Positions 19,118 to 28,480 of a DNA stretch of 50,939 nucleotides are shown here, piece after piece. Position 1 is the stretch's first letter, and each line of letters begins with the position of its first letter. The DNA is taken from positions 1 to 50,939 of the forward strand of contig NZ_QQAV01000019.1 in assembly GCF_003350475.1 (NCBI RefSeq), written 5' to 3'. The notes beneath the pieces are model-generated. The model saw nothing but the letters and a program-made list of their open reading frames with translations. It did not search any database and had not been told where the DNA came from. The translations under genes and the position numbers were made by a program. This DNA comes from Pseudacidovorax intermedius (lineage in GTDB: Bacteria > Pseudomonadota > Gammaproteobacteria > Burkholderiales > Burkholderiaceae_C).

Positions 19118-19245
19118 ACTTTAGGCGCCACCCTTATGAAGACAAACGATTTTTTGGTTCGCGCCTTATGCGCATAAGCTTATGCGGCTGGTCTGGCGCG
19201 GCCTGAGGCGGGGAAAACCGCCATGGCCGGATAAGGCGCCTCGGG
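19118..19245 (-). promoter_or_regulatory. cysI promoter with CysB-like upstream sites
   Basis: On the minus strand the -10 TAAAGT (19118-19123) and the -35 TTGTCT (19140-19145) are 16 bases apart. A perfect CTTATGCGCATAAG palindrome lies at 19165-19178 and a second ATAAGG site begins at 19231, 57 bases from the first ATAAG. Spacing and sequence match the cysH promoter region. Confidence 0.65.
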
Positions 19246-19363
19246 CGAAACAGCCGCCGATTCTAGGAGGGCCTGCGCAGCCACGCGGGCCGCGGGGCCG
19301 GCCCGGCTTAGGCCATCCTGCATATGGCCGGCCCACGCAGCGGCCGGCATCATCCCGCCCTTT

Positions 19364-20296
19364 ATGGGGCTGCGCCGAACGTCGATCACCGTACCGAAGC
19401 GGATCCGGGCGTGGGCCGCGGCCGTTCTTCTGGTTTTTTCTGCGATCCCTGCGCTGGCGGCGGGGCCGGTGGCCATCGCGACGCTGGTCGAGGGCGAGGC
19501 CCATCTGCTGCGGGAGAGCGGTCGTTTCGTGCTGACGCCCGGCGTGGCGCTGCAACCCGGCGATCTGGTGGAAACGGCCGCCAATGCCCGCCTGCTGCGG
19601 CTCGAATACGCGGACGGCCCGGTGGTCGACCTGGGGCCGGCCAGCCAGGCGATGGTTGAAGCACGGCTCGGCCCCGGCAACCGCGGACCGGCGGCGCGGC
19701 TCTATCTCCGGAAAGGCTGGGCCAAGCTGAGCAAGGCGCCCTCCGCCCGCGGCGTGGTCAGCCTGCTGACGCCCGATGCGATCCTGACGGGGGAGAGCGG
19801 CAGTCAGGTCGTTCAGGCCGCGGACTCCCGCACCCAGGTCTTTGCCGAGTCGGGCAAGGCCAGGATCGAGGCCCGGGGCAAGCGCGATCAGGAGCCCATC
19901 GAGCTGGGGTCCGGCCGGCTGCTTGACAGCGCGGATTGGACCGAGCGCCCGCGGCCGGACGCCGCCTTCGTCCGCGCGGTACCGCCCAGCTTCCTGGACC
20001 CGCTGCCGCTGCGCGCCACACGATTCAAGGACCGACCGGTCGACGCCGAGCGTGTGGGCGACCTGCGCTACGAGGACGTGGCCGGCTGGCTGCAGGCCGA
20101 GCCGGCGCTGCGCGCACGCCTGGCCGAGCGCTGGCGTGGCCTGGCGAAGAAGCCGGATTTCCGCGCCGCGCTGGCAGCCAACATCAAGCGCCATCCCGAG
20201 TGGGACCGGATCGTGTTTCCAGAGAAGTACGTCAAGCCGCGTCCGCCGCCTGGGCCTTCCCCGCAGCCGGCCGCGCCTGCCCGTTCCGCCTACTGA
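19364..20296 (+). CDS. FecR-domain periplasmic protein
   Basis: The product has 310 residues. A Sec signal peptide is visible at about 13-33 (RIRAWAAAVLLVFSAIPALAA), then a FecR-like beta domain (VAIATLVEGEAHLLRESGRF, LQPGDLVETAANARLLRLEYADG, GVVSLLTPDAILTGESGSQVV). An alpha-helical region and a Pro-rich tail follow. It lacks the cytoplasmic anti-sigma part of true FecR, so it is a periplasmic FecR-fold protein of unknown ligand. It lies 38 bases before a c-heme sensor on the same strand. The start ATG lacks a good ribosome-binding site, and the upstream stretch contains the cysI control region. Confidence 0.75.
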   Translation: MGLRRTSITVPKRIRAWAAAVLLVFSAIPALAAGPVAIATLVEGEAHLLRESGRFVLTPGVALQPGDLVETAANARLLRLEYADGPVVDLGPASQAMVEARLGPGNRGPAARLYLRKGWAKLSKAPSARGVVSLLTPDAILTGESGSQVVQAADSRTQVFAESGKARIEARGKRDQEPIELGSGRLLDSADWTERPRPDAAFVRAVPPSFLDPLPLRATRFKDRPVDAERVGDLRYEDVAGWLQAEPALRARLAERWRGLAKKPDFRAALAANIKRHPEWDRIVFPEKYVKPRPPPGPSPQPAAPARSAY

Positions 20297-20334
20297 CCCG
20301 GCCCCTCCGGCCGGTCGCCAACGATGCCATTCCC

Positions 20335-21207
20335 ATGAAACTGCTGCTCAAGTTCAACCTGGTCTTCCTGCTCGTGTTCGCGGTCGGGCTGGGGGCGTCG
20401 GCCTACCTGGCGCGCGACCTGCTCCAGCGCGGCGCGCACGACGAGGTGGTGGAACAGGCGCGCCTCATCATGGAGAGCGCGGCGGCCGTCAGCACCTACA
20501 CGGCCACGCAGGTGCAGCCGCTGCTGCAGAACCAGATGAAGTACACCTTCCTGCCGCAATCGGTGCCCGCCTATTCGGCCACCGAGATGGTCAATGCGCT
20601 GCGCGAGATGCACCCCGAGTACGCCTACAAGCCGGCCATGCTCAACCCCACCAATCCGCGCGACCGGGCGCAGGACTGGGAAGAGGACGTCATCGCCCGC
20701 TTTGCCAAGGACAAGGCCCTGACCGAGTTCATCGGCCAACGTGAGACGGCCTCTGGCCGGGCGCTTTTCGTGGCGCGGCCCATCCGCATCAGCAACCCGG
20801 CCTGCCTGAGCTGCCATAGCACGCCGGCGGCGGCGCCGGCCACCATGATCGAGAAGTACGGGCCGGCCAACGGCTTTGGCTGGACACTGGGCGAGACGCT
20901 GGGCGCGCAGGTGGTCTCGGTGCCGATGTCGGTGCCCTTCGAGCGCGCATCGCAGGCCTTTGCGGTCGTGATGGGCTCGCTGGCCGCGGTGTTCCTGCTG
21001 ATCGGTGGCGCCCTCAACCTGATGCTGTGGAAGCTGGTGATCCAGCCCGTGACCCGTCTGTCGGCCCTGGCCGACCGCGTGAGCATGGGCGAGCTGGAAG
21101 CGCCCGAGTTCGCCGTGCGCAGCCGCGACGAGATCGGCACGCTGGCCGAATCCTTCGCCCGCATGCGGGCGAGCCTGGTGCAGGCCATGAAGATGCTGGA
21201 CGTCTGA
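20335..21207 (+). CDS. Membrane c-heme sensor protein (DUF3365-HAMP) without output domain
   Basis: The product has 290 residues. An N-terminal membrane segment (LLKFNLVFLLVFAVGLGASAYLA) is followed by a periplasmic DUF3365/Tll0287-like sensor of about 180 residues. That sensor contains one c-type heme motif, CLSCH (Cys157, Cys160, His161), in the context RPIRISNPACLSCHSTP. A second membrane segment (FAVVMGSLAAVFLLIGGALNLMLW) leads into a HAMP linker (VIQPVTRLSALADRV...EIGTLAESFARMRASL), where the protein ends. It has no kinase, cyclase or methyl-accepting domain. The Ser/Thr kinase 75 bases downstream is the likely partner; this is inferred from adjacency. Confidence 0.82.
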   Translation: MKLLLKFNLVFLLVFAVGLGASAYLARDLLQRGAHDEVVEQARLIMESAAAVSTYTATQVQPLLQNQMKYTFLPQSVPAYSATEMVNALREMHPEYAYKPAMLNPTNPRDRAQDWEEDVIARFAKDKALTEFIGQRETASGRALFVARPIRISNPACLSCHSTPAAAPATMIEKYGPANGFGWTLGETLGAQVVSVPMSVPFERASQAFAVVMGSLAAVFLLIGGALNLMLWKLVIQPVTRLSALADRVSMGELEAPEFAVRSRDEIGTLAESFARMRASLVQAMKMLDV

Positions 21208-21282
21208 GTGCAAGTGGGCCGGACATCGTTCCCGCGCGCGGACAGCGCGCACGCGTCACAGCGGCTGCGTCGAGGCTGAGTC

Positions 21283-22710
21283 ATGCAGCATCCGCGCCGC
21301 CTCGGCAAGTACGACATCGTGGGCGTCCTGGGGGAGGGCGCCATGGGCGTGGTCTACAAGGCCCACGACCCGCTCATCGACCGGCAGGTCGCCATCAAGA
21401 CGGTGCGCAAGGCGCTGCTCGACTCCAGCATCGCCGAGGACATGGCCGCGCGCTTCCGCAACGAGGCACGCGCCGCAGGTCGGCTGTCGCACCCGGGCAT
21501 CGTGCCCATCTACGAATACGGCGAGGACGACACCACCGCCTTCATCGCCATGGAGTTCGTCGAGGGCCGCGACCTGGCGCAGGTCCTCGGCGCCACGCCG
21601 ACGCTGCCCGAGGGCATGGCGATCCGCTTCATGCAGCAGTTGCTCGATGCACTCGGCAGCGCGCACCGCGCCGGCGTTTGGCACCGCGACATCAAGCCCG
21701 CCAACCTGATCGTGACCACCGACGGCCTGCTGAAGGTGATGGACTTCGGCGTGGCCCGCATCGCCAGCGCCGCGCTCACCCAGGCGGCCTCGACCATCGG
21801 CACGCCCGGCTACATGGCGCCCGAGCAGTACATCGGCGAGACCATCGACCACCGCGTGGACCTGTTCGCCGCCGGCGTGCTGCTGTACCGCATGCTCAGC
21901 GGCCGCTCGCCCTTCGCCGCCGAGACGCCCGAGGCGGTCATGTACAAGGTGCTGCACCAGGACCCCGCGCCGCTGTCGACCCTGGAAGGCCTGAGCATCG
22001 CACCCTCGCTGGACGCGGTGATCGCCCGCGCGCTGGCCAAGACGCCGCAGGCGCGCTTCTCCAGCGCGGCCGAGTTCCGTGACGCGCTGGCCGAGCGCAG
22101 CGCCGTCGCGGGCGGCACCACGGCCGACGACGCAACCGTCATCGCGGCGATGCCGCTGCGCGTGCGGCCGGCCAGCCCGGGTACCTCGCGAGGTCCCACT
22201 GGCTCCGCCATGCCTTCGCAGTGGGACGCGAGCAGCCTCGCGGCCGTGGAGGCGGCGCTGACCCGCTTCATGGGCCCTGTCGCCCGCGTGCTGGTGCGCG
22301 AGGCGGCCCGCACCAGCACCGACCTGCGGCAACTGCAGGAAAGCGTCAGCCAGCACATCCGCGATCCGCGGGAGCGTCAGCGCTTCGAGGCGTTGCTGAG
22401 CACAGGCATGGCGGGGGGCACCTCGGCAGGGACGTGCGCCGGGTCGTCCGCATTCGCCACAGGTGCGGCGTCATCGGCGGGCGCGTCCACCGCAGGTACT
22501 ACCGCCGGTGTCTCGGCCGGACTGAGCGACTACGCCGTCCGCGCGCTGGCCCGACAACTGGGGCCGATTGCCAAGGTGGTGGTGCGCAAGGCAGCGGTAT
22601 CGGCGGGCTCTCGCCAGGCCTTCTTCGACACGCTGTGCCGGTCGGTCGAAGATCCTGCGCGGAGGGCGCAGTTGCAGGCCGAACTGGCCCGGGCGCCCGA
22701 CGGTCTCTGA
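21283..22710 (+). CDS. Hanks-type serine/threonine protein kinase with duplicated C-terminal domain
   Basis: The product has 475 residues. The kinase domain spans about 8-270 and all catalytic residues are present: glycine loop GEGAMGVV, Lys39, Glu61, HRD (134-136), Asn141, DFG (154-156), and APE-like GYMAPEQ. No transmembrane segment is seen, so it is cytosolic. The C-terminal half carries two related ~55-residue units, at about 317-372 (LTRFMGPVARVLVREAA) and 413-468 (LARQLGPIAKVVVRKAA), separated by a Gly/Ala/Ser/Thr linker. It follows the c-heme sensor on the same strand and converges on regA with a 15-base gap. Confidence 0.9.
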   Translation: MQHPRRLGKYDIVGVLGEGAMGVVYKAHDPLIDRQVAIKTVRKALLDSSIAEDMAARFRNEARAAGRLSHPGIVPIYEYGEDDTTAFIAMEFVEGRDLAQVLGATPTLPEGMAIRFMQQLLDALGSAHRAGVWHRDIKPANLIVTTDGLLKVMDFGVARIASAALTQAASTIGTPGYMAPEQYIGETIDHRVDLFAAGVLLYRMLSGRSPFAAETPEAVMYKVLHQDPAPLSTLEGLSIAPSLDAVIARALAKTPQARFSSAAEFRDALAERSAVAGGTTADDATVIAAMPLRVRPASPGTSRGPTGSAMPSQWDASSLAAVEAALTRFMGPVARVLVREAARTSTDLRQLQESVSQHIRDPRERQRFEALLSTGMAGGTSAGTCAGSSAFATGAASSAGASTAGTTAGVSAGLSDYAVRALARQLGPIAKVVVRKAAVSAGSRQAFFDTLCRSVEDPARRAQLQAELARAPDGL

Positions 22711-22725
22711 GGCGGGTCGACGCGC

Positions 22726-23289
22726 CTACTTGACCTGCTGCTTGCCCAGCTTGCGCGCCAGGGTGCGGCGGTGCATGCCCAGGCGGCGCGCGGTCTCGGA
22801 GATGTTGAAGCCGGTCTCGGCCAGCGTCTCGTGGATGCGCTCCCACTCCAGCGTCTTGATCGAGCTGGCGCGCTGCGTGAGCTCGACCTCGGTGCTGCCT
22901 TCGGCGCGGCCGAAGGCTTCCTCGATGTCGTCGGTGTTGGAGGGCTTGGCCAGGTAGTGACACGCGCCGAGCTTGATCGCCTCTACCGCCGTCGCAATGC
23001 TGGCGAAGCCGGTGAGCACCACGATCAGCATCTCCGGGTCGTGCGCATGCAGGGCCTGCACGCAGGCCAGGCCCGAGGCCTCGCCCTGCAGCTTGAGGTC
23101 CACCACCGCATGGCTCGGCGACTCGGCCTCCAGCAGCGCATTCACCTCCTCGAGGCCGCCGGCGCGCAGCACCTCGTAGCCACGCCGCTCGAAGGACCGG
23201 GCCAGCGTGCGTGCAAAGGCATCGTCGTCTTCCACGATCAGCAGTTGCCGGGCGTCGGCGTCGGCATCGGACAGCAGCAGGTCGGTCAT
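22726..23289 (-). CDS. regA: Redox response regulator RegA (PrrA/RoxR family)
   Basis: The product has 187 residues. The receiver domain has the acidic pocket at 20-22, phospho-acceptor Asp64 (AVVDLKLQG), Thr93 and Lys115. A linker leads to a Fis-type helix-turn-helix (FNISETARRLGMHRRTLARKLGK) that is nearly invariant in RegA/PrrA/ActR proteins. Its start overlaps the regB stop by four bases. It probably controls respiratory genes in response to quinone redox state; the adjacent cyo operon is an obvious candidate target. Confidence 0.92.
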   Translation of the reverse strand: MTDLLLSDADADARQLLIVEDDDAFARTLARSFERRGYEVLRAGGLEEVNALLEAESPSHAVVDLKLQGEASGLACVQALHAHDPEMLIVVLTGFASIATAVEAIKLGACHYLAKPSNTDDIEEAFGRAEGSTEVELTQRASSIKTLEWERIHETLAETGFNISETARRLGMHRRTLARKLGKQQVK

Positions 23290-24638
23290 TCGGTCGGATC
23301 TTTGGTGGCAAGCGTGACGGCGGCCAGCGGCAGCGTGATGCGCACCAGCGCACCGCCCTCGGAACGGTTGGCGGCCTCCACCTGACCGCCCAGCGTACGC
23401 GCGACATTCACGACGAGGAACAGTCCGAGGCCACTACCCGGACGCCCCTTGGTCGACTGGTAGGGCGTGCCCAGGCGCGTGAGCATGTCGGCGCGAAAGC
23501 CCGGGCCTTCGTCGAAGACTTCGAGCACCAGCGTGTCGTCATCGCGGCCCACATGGAGATGGATGCGCTGGGGCGAGGCCTCGCGGGCATTGTCCAGCAC
23601 GTTGCAGATCATCTGCGCGATGGCAGAGTCCGAGACCATGGGGAGATCGTGCCCAAAGCGGTTGCTGTAGAGCAGCACCGTGCCCGAGCGCGTGGAGCGC
23701 CAGTCGGCCACCAGGTCGTCGAGGAAGCGGCAGACGGTGGTCATGGCCGAGGACTCGCCCCGCGTCTCGCCGGCCGACAACAGGATGCCGCTGACGATGG
23801 ACTTGCAGCGCAGCACCTGCGTCTGCATCTCCGTCACGTCCTGCAGCAGTTCGGGGTCGGAATTGAAGTGGGGCAGGTGCTGCCAGTCGCCCAGGATCAC
23901 GGCCAGCGTGGCCAGGGGCGTACCCAGTTCATGCGCCGCGCCCGAGGCCAGCAGGCCCATGCGAACGATGTGTTCCTCTTCGGCCGCGCGCTGGCGCAGG
24001 GCGGCCAGGCGGGCGTCGCGCTCGCGCAGGTTCTGGCCGATGCGGGTGATGAACACCACCAACAGTACGGCGTTGAGGGCAAAGCAGATCAGCAAGCCCG
24101 CCAGATAAGGACTGGCCAGGCCACGGTGCGCCTCCAGCGCCACCGGCAGCGGCCGGCTGAAGATCGCCAGACCGGCGACGCAGCCGATGGCCACGGCCAC
24201 CATCGTCCACACGGCCCAGGCCCGCAGCAGCACGGCGCCCAGGGTGACCTGCAACAGGTAGAGGTAGACGAAAGGGTTGCTGATGCCGCCGCTCAGGTGC
24301 AGTTGGGCCGTGAGCGTGCCCACGTCCACCATCAGGCCCAGGAACAGCTCGCCGTTGGTGACGCGCCGCCCGGTGCGCCAGCGCAGCAGGCTCAGCACGT
24401 TGAAGGCCAGCAGGCCTGCCAGCACGGCCAGCATGGGCTCCAGCGGAATGGGCAGCCGCAGGCCGTAGTGCGCGACCTCGATGGTCACGATCTGGCCGAA
24501 GGCGGCAATCCAGCGCAACTGGATCAGCTGGTGCAGGTTCTTGCGGCCGGTGGCCGAGTCGAGGCCGCGCGCGGCCTGGGCCCGCACCTGGGCACGCGCG
24601 GCGAGCAGGGCAGGGGAGTCGGGGGGGCTGGCGCTCAT
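23286..24638 (-). CDS. regB: Redox sensor histidine kinase RegB (PrrB/RoxS family)
   Basis: The product has 450 residues and about six membrane segments in the first 200. The RegB family's quinone-linked motif reads GGISNPF (117-123). The H-box is SGAAHELGTPLA with His236, the redox-active cysteine of the family is Cys278 in LRCKSIVSGIL, and the ATPase domain shows DNAREASP and GSGLGLFLV. It is an inner-membrane kinase whose activity falls when ubiquinone or the cysteine is oxidised. It overlaps the SURF1 gene by four bases upstream and regA by four bases downstream. Confidence 0.93.
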   Translation of the reverse strand: MSASPPDSPALLAARAQVRAQAARGLDSATGRKNLHQLIQLRWIAAFGQIVTIEVAHYGLRLPIPLEPMLAVLAGLLAFNVLSLLRWRTGRRVTNGELFLGLMVDVGTLTAQLHLSGGISNPFVYLYLLQVTLGAVLLRAWAVWTMVAVAIGCVAGLAIFSRPLPVALEAHRGLASPYLAGLLICFALNAVLLVVFITRIGQNLRERDARLAALRQRAAEEEHIVRMGLLASGAAHELGTPLATLAVILGDWQHLPHFNSDPELLQDVTEMQTQVLRCKSIVSGILLSAGETRGESSAMTTVCRFLDDLVADWRSTRSGTVLLYSNRFGHDLPMVSDSAIAQMICNVLDNAREASPQRIHLHVGRDDDTLVLEVFDEGPGFRADMLTRLGTPYQSTKGRPGSGLGLFLVVNVARTLGGQVEAANRSEGGALVRITLPLAAVTLATKDPTE

Positions 24639-25384
24639 CGCGCCGGATTGTCGTCGTCCGGCCCCAGGGCACCACGGCGCCAGGCATAGACCAGGCCCAC
24701 CACCAGAAGCAGGGCCATGCCGTACCAGGTGATGGCGTACATCAGGTGGTTGTTGGGAAAGCGGATGACCGTCAGGCCGCCCACGGGCCAGGTGCCCTCG
24801 GCCTGCTGCGGGTCGCGGGCAGCATCGACGAAGTAGGGGGCGGTGTCGGCGGCCGGCAGCCCGCGGGCCGCCGTGAGCGCGGCGATGTCGCGCGAATACC
24901 AGCGGTCGGCCGCGGGATCGTTGTGGCGCAGGAAGGCCCCCTTGGGCTCGGTGATGCGCAGCAGGCCCACCACGTCGACGGTGCCGGTCGGCTCGGCCCA
25001 GCCGCGGGCCGAGGGCTCACGCGCTTGTGGGGGCAGGAAGCCGCGGTTGACCCACACGACGCTGCCGTCCGGCCGCGCGAGGGGCGTCAGCAGCCAGAAG
25101 CCCGCGCCCAGATCGGTGGTGGCCTGCACCAGCGCTGCCTTGTCCGTCAGGAAGCGGCCCTGCAGCGTCACGCGCTGGTATTCCGCCCGCTCGGCCGTGA
25201 CGGACGGCCACGCGGCACGCCCCGGTGCGTCGATCGGCGTTGCCGTCACCCGGGCATCGACCCGTGCGATCAGCTCGCGCTTCCACGCCAGGCGCTGGAC
25301 CTGCCAGGTGCCCAGGGCCAGCAGCAGCACAAAAAAAAGTGCCGCGGCAGGCACGAGGACCCGACCGCGGCGCCGCTGCGTCAT
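24635..25384 (-). CDS. SURF1-family heme-copper oxidase assembly protein
   Basis: The product has 249 residues with one membrane segment at each end (LVPAAALFFVLLLALGTWQVQRL and LMYAITWYGMALLLVVGLVYAW), the SURF1 topology. LGTWQVQRLAWKRELI, YQRVTLQGRF, VWVNRGFLPP and the C-terminal NNHLMYAITWYGMA are family hallmarks. SURF1 proteins help insert heme into subunit I of heme-copper oxidases. The gene overlaps cyoD and regB by four bases each, so it probably serves the bo3-type oxidase encoded here. The start ATG at 25384 lies inside the end of cyoD. Confidence 0.9.
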   Translation of the reverse strand: MTQRRRGRVLVPAAALFFVLLLALGTWQVQRLAWKRELIARVDARVTATPIDAPGRAAWPSVTAERAEYQRVTLQGRFLTDKAALVQATTDLGAGFWLLTPLARPDGSVVWVNRGFLPPQAREPSARGWAEPTGTVDVVGLLRITEPKGAFLRHNDPAADRWYSRDIAALTAARGLPAADTAPYFVDAARDPQQAEGTWPVGGLTVIRFPNNHLMYAITWYGMALLLVVGLVYAWRRGALGPDDDNPAR

Positions 25385-25797
25385 TGCGCGCGCTGGATGT
25401 GCTGCTGCATCTCGTGCGCCGGCATCATGTTCGTGTTCATGTGGAACATGACCCACAGCGTGCCCGCGATGGCAATGGCCACGAAGACGACGGTGAAGAT
25501 GGTGGAGAGCAGCGTCCAGCCACCTTCGACCTTGCCGTTCATGTGCAGGAAAAAGACCATGTGCACGAGGATCTGCACGACGGCGAAGGCGCCCAGCACG
25601 ATGACGGCCGTGTTGCGGCTGCTGATCACGTTGTTCATCACCAGCCAGAAGGGGATGGCGGTGAGCACGATGGACAGCACGAAGCCGATCATGTAGCCGG
25701 AGAAGGTGCTGTGCGGCCCGACGTCGCCGTGATCGTCGTGGTGGTGATCGTCGTGGGCGTGGCCGGCGTGAGCGGCGTGGGTGGCATGGGTACTCAT
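25381..25797 (-). CDS. cyoD: Cytochrome o ubiquinol oxidase subunit IV (CyoD)
   Basis: The product has 138 residues. An unusually His/Asp-rich N-terminal tail (residues 4-25, with HDDHHHDDHGD) precedes three membrane helices (YMIGFVLSIVLTAIPFWLV, TAVIVLGAFAVVQILVHMVFFLHM, TIFTVVFVAIAIAGTLWVMF). HMVFFLHM is typical of CyoD. It helps assemble the CuB site region of the oxidase. The start at 25797 overlaps the cyoC stop by one base. The His-rich tail could bind metal; that is speculation. Confidence 0.92.
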   Translation of the reverse strand: MSTHATHAAHAGHAHDDHHHDDHGDVGPHSTFSGYMIGFVLSIVLTAIPFWLVMNNVISSRNTAVIVLGAFAVVQILVHMVFFLHMNGKVEGGWTLLSTIFTVVFVAIAIAGTLWVMFHMNTNMMPAHEMQQHIQRAQ

Positions 25798-26429
25798 CAC
25801 AGCACTCCCATCAGGTAGACGAAGGTGAAGACGCCGATCCAGACGACGTCCAGAAAGTGCCAGAACATCGACAGGCACATCAGACGGCGCTTGTTCTCAT
25901 GGATCAGGCCGTGCTTGGAGATCTGGATCATCAGCACGACCAGCCAGATCGAACCGAAGGTCACGTGCAGGCCGTGCGTGCCGACCAAGGCGAAGAAGGC
26001 CGATAGGAAGGCGCTGCTCTGCGGCGTGGCGCCTTCATGGATCAGGTGGTGGAACTCGTAGAGCTCCACGCCCAGGAAGCACAGGCCGAAGATGCCGGTG
26101 ATGGCGAGCCAGCCCAGCGTGGCGCCCACCTTGTTCTGCTGCTTCTGCAGCATGGCGAAGCCGAAGGTGATCGACGACAGCAGCAGGAAGGCAGTATTGA
26201 TCGCCACCAGCTTCAGGTCGAACAGCTCGGCGCCGCTGGGGCCGCCCGCATAGCTGCGGCCGAGCACGCCGTAGGTTGCGAAGAGCGCTGCGAAGATCAG
26301 GCAGTCGCTCATCAGGTAGAGCCAGAAGCCCAGCGAGGTGCCGTTCTCCGGATGTGGCTCGTCCGCCAGGTGATAGGCGCGGTCGGTGTTATCGCCGGCA
26401 GTGCCGGTGGCGTAGGCGAGATCAGACAT
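25797..26429 (-). CDS. cyoC: Cytochrome o ubiquinol oxidase subunit III (CyoC)
   Basis: The product has 210 residues and five membrane helices. Signatures are [59 protein letters not shown] and [21 protein letters not shown]. It stabilises subunit I. Its start lies 8 bases inside the end of cyoB and its stop touches cyoD, so translation is probably coupled. Confidence 0.95.
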   Translation of the reverse strand: MSDLAYATGTAGDNTDRAYHLADEPHPENGTSLGFWLYLMSDCLIFAALFATYGVLGRSYAGGPSGAELFDLKLVAINTAFLLLSSITFGFAMLQKQQNKVGATLGWLAITGIFGLCFLGVELYEFHHLIHEGATPQSSAFLSAFFALVGTHGLHVTFGSIWLVVLMIQISKHGLIHENKRRLMCLSMFWHFLDVVWIGVFTFVYLMGVL

Positions 26430-28425
26430 GACGGGCCAGCAGTTGGGTGCGCGCGTTCTCGGCGGCCGAGACTTCCTCGGCCGGGATGTGGTAGTCGCGC
26501 TTGTAGTTGAAGGTGTGGATGATCGACGCCAGGATGGTGGCCGCGAACGAGGCGGCAGCCAGCGGCCACATGTGCCAGATGAGCGCGAAGCCGCAGATCA
26601 CCGAGAACACCGAGATCACCACGCCAGCGCCGGTGTTGGCGGGCATGTGGATCGGCTTGAAGCCGCCGAGCGGGCGCTTGTAGCCGTTCTGCTTCATGTC
26701 CCACCAGGCGTCGACCTCATGCACCACGGGCGTGAAGGCGAAGTTGTACTGGGGCGGGGGCGAGGAGGTGGCCCACTCGAGCGTGCGGCCGTTCCACGGG
26801 TCGCCCGTGTGGTCGCGCAGTTGCTCGCGACGCAGGTAGCTCACGCCCAGCTGGACCAGGAAGCAGCCGATGCCGCAGGCGATCAGCACGGCGCCAAGCG
26901 CGGCGATCTGGAACCAGATCTGCAGCGAGGTGTCCTCGAAATGGTTGACGCGGCGCGTCACGCCCATCAGGCCGAGCACGTACAGCGGCATGAAGGCCAC
27001 ATAGAAGCCCACGAGCCAGAACCAGAACGAGCACTTGCCCCAGAAAGCGTCGAGCTTGTAGCCGAAGGCCTTGGGGAACCAGTAGTTGATGCCGGCGAAC
27101 ATGGCGAACACCACGCCGCCGATGATCACGTTGTGGAAGTGCGCAATCAGGAACAGGCTGTTGTGCAGCACGAAGTCGGCCGGGGGCACGGCCAGCAGCA
27201 CGCCGGTCATGCCGCCGATGGCGAAGGTGCACATGAAGCCGACCGTCCACAGCATCGGCGGCTCGAAGCGGATGCGGCCGCGGTACATGGTGAAGAGCCA
27301 GTTGAAGATCTTCGCGCCCGTGGGGATCGAGATGATCATCGTCGTAATGCCGAAGAAGGCATTCACGCTCGCGCCCGAGCCCATCGTGAAGAAGTGGTGC
27401 AGCCACACGATGTACGACAGGATGGTGATACAGACCGTGGCATAGACCATGGACGTGTAGCCGAACAGGCGCTTGCCCGAGAAGGTGGCCACCACCTCGG
27501 AGAACACGCCGAAGGCCGGCAGCACCAGGATGTAGACCTCGGGGTGGCCCCAGATCCAGATCAGGTTGACGTACAGCATCGGGTTGCCGCCCGACACGTT
27601 GGTGAAGAAGTTCGTGCCGACATAGCGGTCGAGCGACATCAGCACCAGGGCGGCCGTCAGCACAGGGAAGGAGGCCACGATCAGCGCGTTGGTGCACAGC
27701 GAGGTCCAGGTGAAGACGGGCATCTTCATCAGGCCCATGCCGGGCGCGCGCATCTTGACGATGGTCACCAGCAGGTTGATGCCCGAGAGCGTGGTGCCCA
27801 CCCCCGCGATCTGCAGCGCCCAGATGTAGTAGTCCAGGCCCACCCCGGGGTTCTGGTTGCCCAGCGTCGACAGCGCGAGCCAGCCGGCGGTGGAGAACTC
27901 GCCCAGGAACAGCGACAGCATCACCAGCACGGCGCCGCCGGTGGTCATCCAGAAGCTGAAGTTGTTCAGGAAGGGGAAGGCCACGTCGCGCGCGCCGATC
28001 TGCAGCGGCACGAGGTAGTTCATCAGGCCCGTGACCAGCGGCATCGCCACGAAGAAGATCATGATCACGCCGTGCGCCGTGAAGATCTGGTCGTAGTGGT
28101 GTGGCGGCAGGTAGCCCATGTTGTCGCCGAAGGCCACGGCCTGCTGCAGACGCATCATCAGCGCATCGGCAAAGCCGCGCAGCAGCATCACGATGCCCAG
28201 GATCATGTACATGATCCCGATCTTCTTGTGGTCGATGCTGCAGAACCAGTCGCGCCACAGCGGACCCCAGAGGCGGAACTTGGTGAGCAGCGCGAGCACG
28301 CCGAGGCCGCCGAGCGCGACGGCGATGAAGGTCCACAGCACGATCGGCTCGTGCGCCATGGGAACGGATTCCCAGGTCAGCCGCCCCAGCATCCAGTGGG
28401 GCGCGGCGGTAGAAGGTTCAGTCAT
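26422..28425 (-). CDS. cyoB: Cytochrome o ubiquinol oxidase subunit I (CyoB)
   Basis: The product has 667 residues (E. coli CyoB has 663). It carries low-spin heme b, high-spin heme o and CuB, oxidises ubiquinol, reduces O2 and pumps protons. [16 protein letters not shown] holds the low-spin heme ligand. [20 protein letters not shown] has the CuB His and the cross-linked Tyr, VWLHHFFT the CuB His pair, and [23 protein letters not shown] the other heme ligands. cyoA lies 55 bases upstream. Heme O synthase (cyoE) is not in the window. Confidence 0.97.
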   Translation of the reverse strand: MTEPSTAAPHWMLGRLTWESVPMAHEPIVLWTFIAVALGGLGVLALLTKFRLWGPLWRDWFCSIDHKKIGIMYMILGIVMLLRGFADALMMRLQQAVAFGDNMGYLPPHHYDQIFTAHGVIMIFFVAMPLVTGLMNYLVPLQIGARDVAFPFLNNFSFWMTTGGAVLVMLSLFLGEFSTAGWLALSTLGNQNPGVGLDYYIWALQIAGVGTTLSGINLLVTIVKMRAPGMGLMKMPVFTWTSLCTNALIVASFPVLTAALVLMSLDRYVGTNFFTNVSGGNPMLYVNLIWIWGHPEVYILVLPAFGVFSEVVATFSGKRLFGYTSMVYATVCITILSYIVWLHHFFTMGSGASVNAFFGITTMIISIPTGAKIFNWLFTMYRGRIRFEPPMLWTVGFMCTFAIGGMTGVLLAVPPADFVLHNSLFLIAHFHNVIIGGVVFAMFAGINYWFPKAFGYKLDAFWGKCSFWFWLVGFYVAFMPLYVLGLMGVTRRVNHFEDTSLQIWFQIAALGAVLIACGIGCFLVQLGVSYLRREQLRDHTGDPWNGRTLEWATSSPPPQYNFAFTPVVHEVDAWWDMKQNGYKRPLGGFKPIHMPANTGAGVVISVFSVICGFALIWHMWPLAAASFAATILASIIHTFNYKRDYHIPAEEVSAAENARTQLLARHV

Positions 28426-28480
28426 AGGGCTTCGTTTCTTCGAATGGGTGCCGGGATGCGGGCCGGGGAGGGCGGCGTCC

